Source of the DNA: JAJDOD01 sp039024895
GTDB lineage: Bacteria > Pseudomonadota > Alphaproteobacteria > Rhodobacterales > Rhodobacteraceae
NCBI GenBank assembly: GCA_039024895.1
Contig: JBCCPJ010000003.1
Span: 151,665-215,664 of the forward strand
Reading direction: 5' to 3'
Length of the DNA stretch: 64,000 nt
Shown: in pieces, positions 43,409-52,956 of the stretch
Layout of the letters: each line of letters starts with the position of its first letter
Numbering within the stretch: position 1 is the first letter of the stretch
Translations under genes and position numbers: made by a program
The notes under the pieces: generated by a model
Told to the model about the DNA's origin: nothing
Database searches by the model: none
The model's input: only the letters and a program-made list of their open reading frames with translations

Positions 43409-44869
43409 CTACAATATGCGCTCGATCATGGCACGTGGTGCCTCGAACTGGTCGATACAGCTTCGGATGAAATCTTCCCGCGCGCTTTCCGGTGCCGCTC
43501 CTTCGCGGAGCCCTGCTGCGGATGGGTAAAGCGCTTCGAATTCGACCGCCGCATTTGTTACGGCGCGGGCAAGATCGATGCCCCGCTGCATGACGCGCTC
43601 GCCGCCGCCATGGGGGACATGCCAGGCAAAGAACGGACGGAGATGCGACCGAAGCGAGGTGCGTCTCCACAGTGATGGTTCTATCAGTTCGGGCGACGTC
43701 ATGGTCGCGTCGAGCAACAACTTCCAGCTTTGCCAAAGCATGGGCGCCGTTTGCAGCGGGTCGTTTGCTGTTGGGTGATAGCCCGTACGCAAGGCAATGA
43801 TATCCGGGTGGTCGTAGCCAAACAGGGCGACGAGGTTTTCGACGACTTGCTGGAACAGTTGATCGTCATATTGGACAGTGCGTTCGATTTCAGCCGTTGA
43901 GGCTTCTTTGTTCTTTTGCAGGTGCAACAGATGCGCGCCATACAGTCCCAGCATGGGGCTGTCGAACTTGCCGCCGACGAAACGCAAGAGGTCGTTGACA
44001 GCTGTGGATCGCTCATCGGCAAGGGCAAGGCGTGCGGCATCGGATAGCCGCGCCGCTTCGTCCCCCATTGAAAGACCATTGCGGGAGATATGAATGGCCA
44101 CATCCACCAAACGCTTAGGCGTCACGGGCTCGTCCGAACGATAGGAATGGATCGGCGGCTCATAGAGCGCAAAGACATGTGTGCGGTAGCCAGCGATCAG
44201 CGTGATGGTCTGTTCGAGGATGCCGTCACCGTCATTGAGGCGCAGCGTGTAAACCCCAGGTGCGGCCGTGAGCGAAGCGCCGGAAAAGCGATCACCGCCT
44301 TGATCGCCGGTGAAGTAGGAAACCTGATTGCCAAGTCGACGCCGGGGATCGATATCGATGATGCGGCTGTCTGCACTTTCGGCATCGTGCAGACTGACCA
44401 AGCGCAGGCCGCCCGGCGTTGCCAGCATTGCACCGGTCGCCGGGTCCCTAAGGGTCTCAGCGCCGCCGCCATCCGGCGTGAACCAACGCGCCATGAAGAC
44501 AAGGGTCGCGCTGGGGGCCAGGGACGGTTTGCGCAAGCTCATCAAACCGCCGGTCGGTGGGGGCGGCGCAGGCGCTTCCGGCGGTTCGGCTGTTTCGGCG
44601 GCGTACATATGTGTTTCATGGGTTCTGTTCGTATCGGCGAGCGGCGCGGCTGAGCCAAATTCGATCCGGGGAATGTCGATTTGCGCATCGCTCCTGAGCA
44701 TCACGATCTTCTGCCATTCACCGCGACCGAACAGGGCACGCACTTTGTAAATCCCGGCTTCAAGCGTTTCAGTTAATTGGTGAATACCCCGTCCCACCAA
44801 TCTGAAATCCGTGGTTACAATAAAGATTTCCGCCGTCTCATCGGCGGCTTTAACGTTCAGCGTTGGCAT
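43409..44869 (-). CDS. Unknown protein with repeated beta modules, last gene of the caspase/peroxidase operon
   Basis: A 486-residue protein without signal peptide or membrane helix. The N-terminal ~75 residues form a beta module with LEAGIYKVRALFGRGEW. A Pro-rich linker (PPEAPAPPPPTGG) follows, then a second similar module near 190-230 (APGVYTLRLNDGDG). The C-terminal half is helical (about 260-480; ADERSTAVNDLLRF, WRRTSLRSH). I do not recognise a family. It starts 13 bases after the caspase gene. The beta modules resemble the C-terminal module of that caspase, so the two proteins may bind the same partner. Confidence 0.72.
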   Translation of the reverse strand: MPTLNVKAADETAEIFIVTTDFRLVGRGIHQLTETLEAGIYKVRALFGRGEWQKIVMLRSDAQIDIPRIEFGSAAPLADTNRTHETHMYAAETAEPPEAPAPPPPTGGLMSLRKPSLAPSATLVFMARWFTPDGGGAETLRDPATGAMLATPGGLRLVSLHDAESADSRIIDIDPRRRLGNQVSYFTGDQGGDRFSGASLTAAPGVYTLRLNDGDGILEQTITLIAGYRTHVFALYEPPIHSYRSDEPVTPKRLVDVAIHISRNGLSMGDEAARLSDAARLALADERSTAVNDLLRFVGGKFDSPMLGLYGAHLLHLQKNKEASTAEIERTVQYDDQLFQQVVENLVALFGYDHPDIIALRTGYHPTANDPLQTAPMLWQSWKLLLDATMTSPELIEPSLWRRTSLRSHLRPFFAWHVPHGGGERVMQRGIDLARAVTNAAVEFEALYPSAAGLREGAAPESAREDFIRSCIDQFEAPRAMIERIL

Positions 44870-44882
44870 GGGACATCACCAA

Positions 44883-45926
44883 TCATTGCAGGTCCAGTTC
44901 GCGTTCGGCGCCGGTGTATTCGAAGCCTTCTTCCCAGCCGCCGCCATCGGCCCGCAAGAGATAGAGGCCCGGACTGAGGTTCACGGTCACGGCGCTACCG
45001 GCAACAGCATGTGTGCCAAGATTGGCAAAACTGGCGTCTTCCAACAAAACTGAGTTCCCAGCCGCAACGGGGAGCTTGATTGTCACGTCCTTCGCAAACA
45101 GAGGCGGGTTAGCCACGAGTATGAAATCGTCCAACGGGCCTTGATCTGGTTCCTTTGAGACGGCAGGCGCAGAGACCTGTGCGTCTGTCATCAGTTTGGG
45201 CATTGCGGCGATCAGGTAGTCTTGCAGACTGCGGGTTGTGATGTGACGCCCGCCATTTCCATCCGCTACGGCGGCAGCGCCGTCGAGGCCCAGTTTCAGC
45301 GCATAGGAATATACTCCGTGGACAGTGCCGTTTTCCATGGGTCCTTCGACGGCTTGTCCGGCAAAACGCGCCGCATAGGAAGCAAAGCTGCGCGTTGTGT
45401 TCGGGCCGAGGGGAATTTCCCGCAACCAGTGGACCGGTGTCGGGAAGGCGAGGCGTCCCTGGTCCATGCAGGCGTCGCAAAACAGCACGCATTCCCGGAA
45501 AGTGTTCCGTTCCGAAAACCAACTCAGATATTTGGAGATGAAAAGGTCCGTCGGTTTGTCGATTTTGGAATCCGCGAGATACACGCCGCCCCGCAACCGT
45601 TCTCGCCCATAGCCGTGGCCGGAGGCATAGATGTAGAGCCGCCCTAGGGGCACCGCTGCCTGGTCTATGTCATTCTTGAATTGGTTTAGCTTGGCCTTGA
45701 GATCGTCGAGGTCGGGGCCGACATCGGGGGCCGCGAAATCATCTGACGTGACTTTGATGACCTGCCCGGCAGGAACGTCCCCGCCCGATGGGTTGGTCAG
45801 CCAGTCCATGAAGGTTTCCGCATCGTTCACCGGGCCGTCGAGATCGCGCGGGGCAGCCCCCGCGTTACCACCGAACTCAGGGTAGCGCGCGATGCCGATA
45901 ACGATGGCCCAATCATTTGCTGCCAT
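44883..45926 (-). CDS. Caspase-family (C14, orthocaspase-like) cysteine peptidase
   Basis: A 347-residue protein. Residues 1-250 form a caspase fold: first strand WAIVIGIARYP, catalytic His104 in YASGHGYG and catalytic Cys153 in LFCDACMD, with conserved LNDAETF-like PVNDAETFMDWL after the first strand. Residues about 275-347 form a beta module with VNLSPGLYLLRADGGGWEEG. No signal peptide or membrane segment is seen, so it is probably cytoplasmic, or exported by another route. It lies 8 bases after the SGNH/metalloprotease gene. Caspase-fold proteins in bacteria act in cell death, defence or proteolytic signalling. Confidence 0.88.
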   Translation of the reverse strand: MAANDWAIVIGIARYPEFGGNAGAAPRDLDGPVNDAETFMDWLTNPSGGDVPAGQVIKVTSDDFAAPDVGPDLDDLKAKLNQFKNDIDQAAVPLGRLYIYASGHGYGRERLRGGVYLADSKIDKPTDLFISKYLSWFSERNTFRECVLFCDACMDQGRLAFPTPVHWLREIPLGPNTTRSFASYAARFAGQAVEGPMENGTVHGVYSYALKLGLDGAAAVADGNGGRHITTRSLQDYLIAAMPKLMTDAQVSAPAVSKEPDQGPLDDFILVANPPLFAKDVTIKLPVAAGNSVLLEDASFANLGTHAVAGSAVTVNLSPGLYLLRADGGGWEEGFEYTGAERELDLQ

Positions 45927-45934
45927 GACGCGTC

Positions 45935-48187
45935 CTATATGGCCGGATAAGCGGCGCGGATAAGTTCGCGGTCCGTGGGACTGAAATCAGTATTCATGCC
46001 GGTTTCAAAGTCGCCGACTGTCCAGGTGTTGGGGATTGGATACATCATGATTGATAGGGGGTCCGTATCTGTCGCCTCCAGCGCGTTTGGATCATAGTGG
46101 TTCAGCACGTTATGGCGGATGGTGTCTTCGTTCCAGAAGTTTGGCGCGCCCGACAAGTCGTCGAGCACGGCTTGCTCGTCCCAGACGATGCCGCCTTCGG
46201 GGTTTTGATGCTCGTGGATCAGACCAAGCGCGTGACCGAATTCGTGGAGAACCACCTCCCGAATCTCATCATCGGAGGACGTATCGGTCAACCAGCCAAA
46301 GTTCATCGTGGGTTTCGTCTGATCCGTTTCGTTCAAGCAATCGGTGCCAAGGAGTGACCATGAGCCATTGCCCTGGATGAAAGAGACACGGATTTGAGCA
46401 TCGCCGCTTTCCACGAATTTGAACGTCAGTGCCGCCATATCGTCAGCGACCCAGAGTTTTGCAAAATGCGTGACCTTCTCCTTAAGGAAGTCAGAACCTT
46501 CTAGAAAGCGGATGGTTATGCTCGCATTGAAGGGCCATTTGGATGCGGCATGGACCGCGGCCCTCGTTTTGCCGAGTTGCTTTGCCTCCGCTTCGCTTTG
46601 GGGTTTCTTGAGCGCTACGCAAAAGCGATTTGCGTTGGGGCGACGCTGTACCCCTTGGTGCGCATTTGTCAGGGCTTGTTGTGCCGATCCTCCGGCGTCT
46701 AGTTTTTCGCCCCAAAGCGTGCAGGTTTCTTCCCAGGACGGCGCGAGGAACCGGCGCACGATCAAAGCGGCAACAGGGGCCGCGACGAACGCCGATAGAC
46801 CAAGCGGCCCCGATGCCAAAAGCCCGGCAATAGTCGTGGCCAAAGCGCCGGTCCCGATGTTGAACGCATCGCGCAGCGCCTGGCGGTCTTCCTTGTCGGC
46901 CGCGTCTTCGCCGCAGAGGAGGCCGTGGAGTTCGCGATGCGCGCGCGCCAATATGCGAGCGCCAAGCTGGCGGAAGGTCGCGTAGCCTCCGGCAAGGCTG
47001 GAACTCGCAACGGCGCTGACAGGGGTCGGTGAGAGGGCGCGCATGGCCCCGGCAGGTGTTGCGCGTTCAAGGGAGGCTCGTCGGCCAATCTCGGCGATAA
47101 GCACCTGTTCGCTGTAAAGCGCTGACATTTCCTCGACGGCGTCCCCCAATGTGGGCGCGGGTGTTGTGCTGGCACTGGGCCGTCCGAAGGCGGACAGGGC
47201 ACGCGCAGGTCGCGGAGCTGCAGTGACCGTTTGGATTGCCGCCTCGAAAATATCGGCCACTTTCCCGTAATTGACGGAATCGGGATGCAACTCATCATTC
47301 CAACCATCATCCGCAACGACGTTCCGGCAATCGACGATTGTCAGCTTGCCACTTAGAGCCGGTTCGGCGGCGAGCGCGTCCAAAGCGTTGGCCCAGCGGT
47401 CGATCATAATCTCGATGATCTCGCGCTGCAGTCCGGTGTTTGTGATGCCCTTAGAGGCCAGAGGGCGCCCGAGCCAGCGACCATTATCCGGGATCGCGTG
47501 ATCATAGGTATGGATCAACATCGGCGTTCCCGGCGCGGCGACGGCGATGCGGGTCGCCACAGTGCGGACGTGGCCGATCACGGTCGCAAGGGTCGTGTCG
47601 TAGGCGGGCGTTATATGTTCTTCCGCGCCTTCGCCGGGCGTGAATGACTTGACGACATTGGCCAAACGGCCGCCGCCTAGCAGGTCGTTACCGCCGCCGC
47701 TCAGGAGGACTGCGTCGGGGTCTTCGGCCAGCACGGCGGCGACTATCTCGTCTTGCCTCAGAATATCGTCGAGCGTGTCGCCCGCACCGCCAAGGCTGAG
47801 GATCGCGTGTTTCTTTGACAGGTGATCAATCGTGTCTTCAAGGAGGAAGGGGAACTGGAACCAACTGTCGCCCTCGGAAACGAGTTTTAGGCCGGTCCAT
47901 CCCCCTGAAATGCGTCGTTCATAGCGCTGCTTGCGCCGCCATTTGGAGATGCCGTTGAGCCCCCCAATTGCCAGCGCCCCCTGGAGGGCGCTGCCAAGGC
48001 CGGACCCGGCGGGCGGCGGTTGGATCAGGGAGGGGTTGACGCGCACGACCGGCGCAAAGGAACGGCTGTCGCTTTCGTCAAGCAGCATATAGCCCGCCAG
48101 TTCTTCGTCCGGAATGTCCGGATCGAACAACATCGATCTTAGGGCATCGGCTTGGATTTGCTCCGGAAATTTCGTGGTATGCGTCAT
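45935..48187 (-). CDS. SGNH hydrolase - zinc metalloprotease fusion with internal hydrophobic hairpin
   Basis: A 750-residue two-enzyme protein. Residues about 95-325 are an SGNH hydrolase: Ser108 in GDSW, block III GGND (165-168) and the Asp298-x2-His301 pair (DELHPD). Residues about 440-482 are strongly hydrophobic (ATTIAGLLASG, AFVAAPVAALIV) and could insert in a membrane. Residues about 545-750 are a metzincin-like protease with HEFGHALGLIHEH (648-660; three zinc His) and a Met-turn SIMMYP (712-717). The ATG at 48187 follows an A/G-rich stretch; an upstream frame overlaps the peroxidase. There is no signal peptide. The combination is unusual. Confidence 0.87.
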   Translation of the reverse strand: MTHTTKFPEQIQADALRSMLFDPDIPDEELAGYMLLDESDSRSFAPVVRVNPSLIQPPPAGSGLGSALQGALAIGGLNGISKWRRKQRYERRISGGWTGLKLVSEGDSWFQFPFLLEDTIDHLSKKHAILSLGGAGDTLDDILRQDEIVAAVLAEDPDAVLLSGGGNDLLGGGRLANVVKSFTPGEGAEEHITPAYDTTLATVIGHVRTVATRIAVAAPGTPMLIHTYDHAIPDNGRWLGRPLASKGITNTGLQREIIEIMIDRWANALDALAAEPALSGKLTIVDCRNVVADDGWNDELHPDSVNYGKVADIFEAAIQTVTAAPRPARALSAFGRPSASTTPAPTLGDAVEEMSALYSEQVLIAEIGRRASLERATPAGAMRALSPTPVSAVASSSLAGGYATFRQLGARILARAHRELHGLLCGEDAADKEDRQALRDAFNIGTGALATTIAGLLASGPLGLSAFVAAPVAALIVRRFLAPSWEETCTLWGEKLDAGGSAQQALTNAHQGVQRRPNANRFCVALKKPQSEAEAKQLGKTRAAVHAASKWPFNASITIRFLEGSDFLKEKVTHFAKLWVADDMAALTFKFVESGDAQIRVSFIQGNGSWSLLGTDCLNETDQTKPTMNFGWLTDTSSDDEIREVVLHEFGHALGLIHEHQNPEGGIVWDEQAVLDDLSGAPNFWNEDTIRHNVLNHYDPNALEATDTDPLSIMMYPIPNTWTVGDFETGMNTDFSPTDRELIRAAYPAI

Positions 48188-48198
48188 CGTGTTTTCCT

Positions 48199-50019
48199 TT
48201 AGATCCAGAGTGTTGCGCGAATGAGGGAGGGCATGTCGATCACCGGCTCTCCGCCAGGCTGTGCGCCGTCTTGCGGATGCCAGCGCCCGCGATCCGCGCC
48301 GGGTTGGTGCCAATAGGATGACGGATCGCACAGCGTCAGCCCAACGAGCGTCTCCGCCACCAGGCGGCTGCCAAGCTGTCCCAGTGTTGCGCCGCCGGTT
48401 TGCACCTCGGCTTCCCGCAGGATGTAGAACCAGAGGGGGGTCGCCTCCGCGAAACCACCTGTGGAGACCGCTTCACCGGTTTGCCCGGAGGTAAGCTCTT
48501 CCGCACTGAGCGGCTGGATGTTGCCGTAGCTGCCAGTATTGAGGGTATCGATGCAGGCTTGCGCGCTTGGAATGTTCAGCCGATGTCCGCGGCGCAGGTT
48601 GCGACGGGCCAGGTGTTTAAAGACGCCGGGGTCCTCATTCTGCATTGTCGAGAGCGGGGGCGCCAATTGCGTGTCGATCTTGCGGGCCACGCGATCGGGG
48701 AAGGCGGGCGCATCGAGGACAAAGCGCTCCCACTCGATGATCCAGTTTGTCGGCAGAGTCGGCTCGCCAAACATGCCGCCGCCGCTGGTGAAGGTGAAGA
48801 GCAGTTCGAAGGTTGCCGTGGCACCGCCGACGCCGTTGGTGTCACGCCCGAAGTTGCGGTTGTGGTCATAGGCGCCGCGCACCATCGAATGTCCGAAGCG
48901 GAAGGCCGCGACGGAAAACTCCAGCGGTAGAGGGAGATGTTCGTCTGGCAGGGTCCCGCCGTTCTCCGTGCGCACACGCTCCAGGAAATTCGCATATACG
49001 CCAGCCTGATTGCCGATGACGTCGGAAAGAACGTCGGCCATGCAGATCTTTTCGAGATAGACGTTCATCACCAGCCATTGGTAATGCCAGCGGGTAAGCT
49101 TCTTTGCTTCCTCAAATAGCGCTTCATTGCCTGACGGCGCGTCCGGCTGTCCTTGCAGCCAGACCACAACGCGGTTGTGGAAGCGGATGAAGGCGGCGTG
49201 GAGCTGGGCGACCAGCAGGTTTTCATCGTTGCGTCCGTCGCCGATGACCGGGGCGAGGGGGTTAATGACACCGTTTTTGGCGAACGCATTCTCTATGGGC
49301 GTACCAAGGATGTCGCTTTCCTCCATCGAGCCTTCTTCAAGCAACGTACCGATACGGAGGAGGTCGCATGCATCGTCCTCTGGCAGGGGGGGCCGAACAC
49401 CAGCCGCTGGCGGCACCGGTGACGGCGTCCCGAGGCGCATCATGCCGGGCCGTGTTTTGGACCGAAGTTCGTTCTTCAGCTTGGTGGCTGCTGGTCCATT
49501 GTCGGGACCGTCACCGTAGAGACTGTCGAGGCCAAGGGAGCCTTTGCGCAAATTGACCAGATTACTGACAATTTCGTCTCGCGGGAGCGGAGTAAGTGTC
49601 TCGCCCATAGGCGGCTCAATAATCGAGTTGCCCGCCATCCGGTCGGTGTTGGCAGTTATGTCATGGTCGATGAACTGCCCGAGATAGGTGAAGACAGGCG
49701 CGATGGTGCCGTCGGTATCGGTGGGATCACCCATCTCTTCGACCATCGCATCGGCGAGAGCATCAAGTCTTGCGACCATTGTCACATCGCTGTCGGCGGT
49801 TGGTGCATGGGGAAACAGGTAGCCGAACGGGCCACCGGGTTGCGCTGGGGGTGCCGGCATTGCCAGTGCGCCATTGGGCGGCTGAGAGCGGGCCACACCT
49901 GTGACAGCGCTATAGGGAACGGCGTCCGTTTCTAACGGGCGGGCAGGGGCGCCCAAAGCGCCGGGTGTCGGGCCGGTTGAAAGAATGATTTTTTGTCCAT
50001 GACCAAGTGTAAACAGCAT
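48199..50019 (-). CDS. Animal-type heme peroxidase (peroxidase-cyclooxygenase superfamily)
   Basis: A 606-residue peroxidase. The distal His119 is in GQFIDHDIT, the catalytic Arg is probably in GDGRNDEN (about 263), and the proximal His377 is in FRFGHSMVR, the core set of this superfamily. The N terminus has no signal peptide. Such enzymes oxidise halides or phenols with hydrogen peroxide; some bacterial members are secreted. AGGAG stands 7 bases before the ATG. First gene of a four-gene operon whose other members are an SGNH/protease fusion, a caspase and an unknown protein. Confidence 0.93.
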   Translation of the reverse strand: MLFTLGHGQKIILSTGPTPGALGAPARPLETDAVPYSAVTGVARSQPPNGALAMPAPPAQPGGPFGYLFPHAPTADSDVTMVARLDALADAMVEEMGDPTDTDGTIAPVFTYLGQFIDHDITANTDRMAGNSIIEPPMGETLTPLPRDEIVSNLVNLRKGSLGLDSLYGDGPDNGPAATKLKNELRSKTRPGMMRLGTPSPVPPAAGVRPPLPEDDACDLLRIGTLLEEGSMEESDILGTPIENAFAKNGVINPLAPVIGDGRNDENLLVAQLHAAFIRFHNRVVVWLQGQPDAPSGNEALFEEAKKLTRWHYQWLVMNVYLEKICMADVLSDVIGNQAGVYANFLERVRTENGGTLPDEHLPLPLEFSVAAFRFGHSMVRGAYDHNRNFGRDTNGVGGATATFELLFTFTSGGGMFGEPTLPTNWIIEWERFVLDAPAFPDRVARKIDTQLAPPLSTMQNEDPGVFKHLARRNLRRGHRLNIPSAQACIDTLNTGSYGNIQPLSAEELTSGQTGEAVSTGGFAEATPLWFYILREAEVQTGGATLGQLGSRLVAETLVGLTLCDPSSYWHQPGADRGRWHPQDGAQPGGEPVIDMPSLIRATLWI

Positions 50020-50550
50020 ATGCTCGCTCCTGAAAATCTACGTTTCGAGGGCCGCGGAAGCGCGGTGATTGGCTTGCAGTGACGTAACGTTAAGTGCGGC
50101 AGGCATCGCAAAGGAATGAGGCCCGGTATGATTTCACAGGAATTTCACGGATTATTCCCGGGAGTTTCGCAAAACCCAATAAAGACTGGCCACAATCGGG
50201 TCTGCGCTTTGTGTTTTCGCCTTGGATTTTCACGTAAGGGAAGTACGAAAACGGCGCCCTGCTAGCTTGGTCCGCACGCGTCAAAGCGGCTGATTATCCC
50301 TTGGCGAGCGCCTCTCTGTCCTCTTGAGCATCGGCAAACATGGGTTGGTTTCTTCGCCGTCGGAGGATGGCGCGCGTGCGGTGGCGGTGGCGGTATTTCA
50401 CCGACCTTGCCAAGGGAAGTTTTCACAGGTCTTTGGGTTTCGTACCGCGCGGGGTCATCGAATTTTGTTAGCACTGGACACAAATGTCTAGCGCAGTTTA
50501 TCAAGCTGGACTAGCGTAAGAAATAAGCTTGCCAAAGGGAGGGTTGGACC
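50020..50550. other. 531-base divergent regulatory region
   Basis: Between the peroxidase operon (minus) and the GcvT-type oxidoreductase gene (plus). No gene was seen. It holds two TTTCAC boxes 11 bases apart (50132-50137, 50143-50148), and a short GGTGGC tandem run near 50380-50396. Promoters of both operons must lie here. Confidence 0.5.
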
Positions 50551-52956
50551 GTGAAATCTCAGTATCGGGTTGTTGTCATCGGGGGCGGTGTTGTCGGTGC
50601 GTCGGTGCTCTATCATTTGGCGAAGTTCGGCTGGACGGATGTGGTAATGCTGGAACGGCGGCGGTTGGCTTCGGGGTCGTCCTGGCATGCGGCGGGCGGT
50701 ATCCATGCGCTTAACGCGGACCCGAATATGGCCGCTCTTCAAGCCTATACCATTGACCTGTTGTCGGAGATCGAAGCGGAAAGCGGGCAGAACATCGGGC
50801 TGCACATGACAGGGGGCCTCACGCTTGCGGGAACGCCGGAGCGTTGGGAGTGGCTGCAAGCCAACTACCGCGTATTCCAGTCGATTGGCATTGATGACTG
50901 CGAACTCATCAGCCCGGAGGAAGCACAGAAGCGGTGCCCGATCATGTCAACGGATGGCGTGCTTGGCGCCATGTGGGCGGACCGGGAAGGCTATATTGAC
51001 ACGACGGGCACGGTGCAGGCCTATGCGACGGCCGCCAAAAAACGCGGGGCCGAGTATTACGAAGAAACCAAAGTCGACCGGCTGATGCAGACCAGTGACG
51101 GTTGGATTGTGCATACGGACAAGGGCGATATCACCTGCGAGCATGTGGTGAATGCCGGCGGGCTTTGGGCCAAGCAGGTCGGTCGTATGGCCGGTGTGGA
51201 ACTGCCCGTTTCGCCTTTGAAACACCATTATCTCATAACCGATAGTATTCCCGAAGTCGCGGCAGCGGATTTTGAGATGCCGATGACCGTCGACCTCGAA
51301 GGCTTTACCTATATGCGCCAGGATCAGCATGGGGTGCTTGTGGGTATATATGAGATCGAGCACGAGCATTGGGCCATGGACGGCGCGCCGTGGACCTACG
51401 GCGAGGAGCTGTTCCAAGAGCAGCTTGACCGGATCGAGAATGAGCTGACGCTAGGGTTTGAGCGTTATCCCGCCATTCAGGATGTGGGTATCAAGACCTG
51501 GGTGAACGGGGCGTTTACGTTCTCGCCTGACGGTAATCCTCTGGTTGGGCCTGTGCCCGGCAAGCGTGGTTATTGGTCAGCCTGCGCTGTGATGGCGGGT
51601 TTCCTGCAAGGCGGCGGCGTCGGCAAGACCCTGGCGGAGTGGATGATCGAGGGTGAGCCTGAGGCGGATGCCTGGTCGATGGATGTGGCGCGTTACGGGT
51701 CCTTTGCCGAAAACAAGCGGTATATCCGGGAAACCACGGGTCAGTTCTATTCCCGACGTTTCGTGATGACCTATCCGAATGAGCAACTGCCCGCAGGGCG
51801 GCCTTTGAAGATGGCGCCCGCCCATGACGCGATGACCGAGGCAGGGTGCAAATGGGGAGTAAGCTGGGACTTGGAAGTACCGCTCTATTTCGCACCGAAG
51901 GGGTTCGAGGAAACGCCGACACTGAAACGCTCCAACGCCTTTGAGATCGTCGCTGAGGAGTGCAAAGCGATCCGGGAAGGCGTGGGTTTGCTCGATATCT
52001 CCGGGTTCAGCCGCTACGAGGTGACCGGGCCGAATGCGGAGGCATGGCTCGACGGCTTGCTGGCAACGAAACTGCCGGGGCCGGGGCGCGCGCGGCTTGC
52101 TGTGATGCTCGCGCCAAACGGACGGTTGAAGGGCGATCTAACGCTTCTCAACTGGGGCGATGGCACGTGGTGGCTCATGGGCAGCTATTACCTGCGCGCC
52201 TGGCACATGCGGTGGTTCAATGACCATTTGAGCGAGGGCGTCGCTGTTCGCGACTTGGGCGAAGAGATTTGCGGCTTTGGTGTCGTCGGACCCAAGGCGC
52301 TGTCGGTGGTCGAGAAGGTGGCGGAGCAGGATGTGAGCGCGCTCCTGTTCATGGGCTGCGGGCGGTTCGATATTGGCACGGTCCGGGCGCATGTGGCGCG
52401 CATGTCGGTCACCGGTGAGCGGGGCTACGAGATCAACTGTCGCTACGGCGATCACATCGCCCTGCGCCGGCTGTTGCTTGAGGCCGGTGCGGACGTTGGG
52501 CTTCGCGAATGCGGGTTCAACGCGATGCTGTCGACCCGAATGGAAAAGAGTTTTGGCATTTGGTCGGCCGAATTCACGCAGGATCGGACGCCTGGCATGA
52601 CGGGTATGGATCGCTGGATTGCCTGGGACAAGGGCGACTTTGTGGGTCGCGCGGCGGCAGTTGCCGAGCGAGACGGAAACGGCCCGGCGCAAAAGCTCGT
52701 CACCTTGGAAGTGGAGAGCAAGAATGCGGACGCAAGCGGCTATGAACCTGTGTGGCGCGGGGACGACCTTGTGGGTTTTGTGACCTCGGGCGACTACGGC
52801 CACCATGTGGGCAAGTCACTGGCGATGGCCATGGTGGACGCGGACGTAACGGCGCCCGGAACCGATTTGAGTGTGCATGTGGTTGGGCACGCCTGCGCGG
52901 CGAAGGTGATTGCCGCGTCACCCTATGATCCTGCCGGTGCGGCCATGCGGGGATGA
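50551..52956 (+). CDS. GcvT-fused FAD-dependent demethylating oxidoreductase (dimethylglycine/sarcosine dehydrogenase type)
   Basis: An 801-residue enzyme. Residues about 5-385 form the FAD oxidase domain with VIGGGVVGAS and SGSSWHAAGG, where His46 sits in the place of the covalent-FAD His of dimethylglycine dehydrogenase. Residues about 430-795 form a folate-binding GcvT-like domain that passes the removed one-carbon unit to tetrahydrofolate. The exact methylated amine is unknown. The GTG start has a GGGAGGG ribosome site. Coupled to the MttB homologue (ATGA). Confidence 0.9.
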   Translation: MKSQYRVVVIGGGVVGASVLYHLAKFGWTDVVMLERRRLASGSSWHAAGGIHALNADPNMAALQAYTIDLLSEIEAESGQNIGLHMTGGLTLAGTPERWEWLQANYRVFQSIGIDDCELISPEEAQKRCPIMSTDGVLGAMWADREGYIDTTGTVQAYATAAKKRGAEYYEETKVDRLMQTSDGWIVHTDKGDITCEHVVNAGGLWAKQVGRMAGVELPVSPLKHHYLITDSIPEVAAADFEMPMTVDLEGFTYMRQDQHGVLVGIYEIEHEHWAMDGAPWTYGEELFQEQLDRIENELTLGFERYPAIQDVGIKTWVNGAFTFSPDGNPLVGPVPGKRGYWSACAVMAGFLQGGGVGKTLAEWMIEGEPEADAWSMDVARYGSFAENKRYIRETTGQFYSRRFVMTYPNEQLPAGRPLKMAPAHDAMTEAGCKWGVSWDLEVPLYFAPKGFEETPTLKRSNAFEIVAEECKAIREGVGLLDISGFSRYEVTGPNAEAWLDGLLATKLPGPGRARLAVMLAPNGRLKGDLTLLNWGDGTWWLMGSYYLRAWHMRWFNDHLSEGVAVRDLGEEICGFGVVGPKALSVVEKVAEQDVSALLFMGCGRFDIGTVRAHVARMSVTGERGYEINCRYGDHIALRRLLLEAGADVGLRECGFNAMLSTRMEKSFGIWSAEFTQDRTPGMTGMDRWIAWDKGDFVGRAAAVAERDGNGPAQKLVTLEVESKNADASGYEPVWRGDDLVGFVTSGDYGHHVGKSLAMAMVDADVTAPGTDLSVHVVGHACAAKVIAASPYDPAGAAMRG

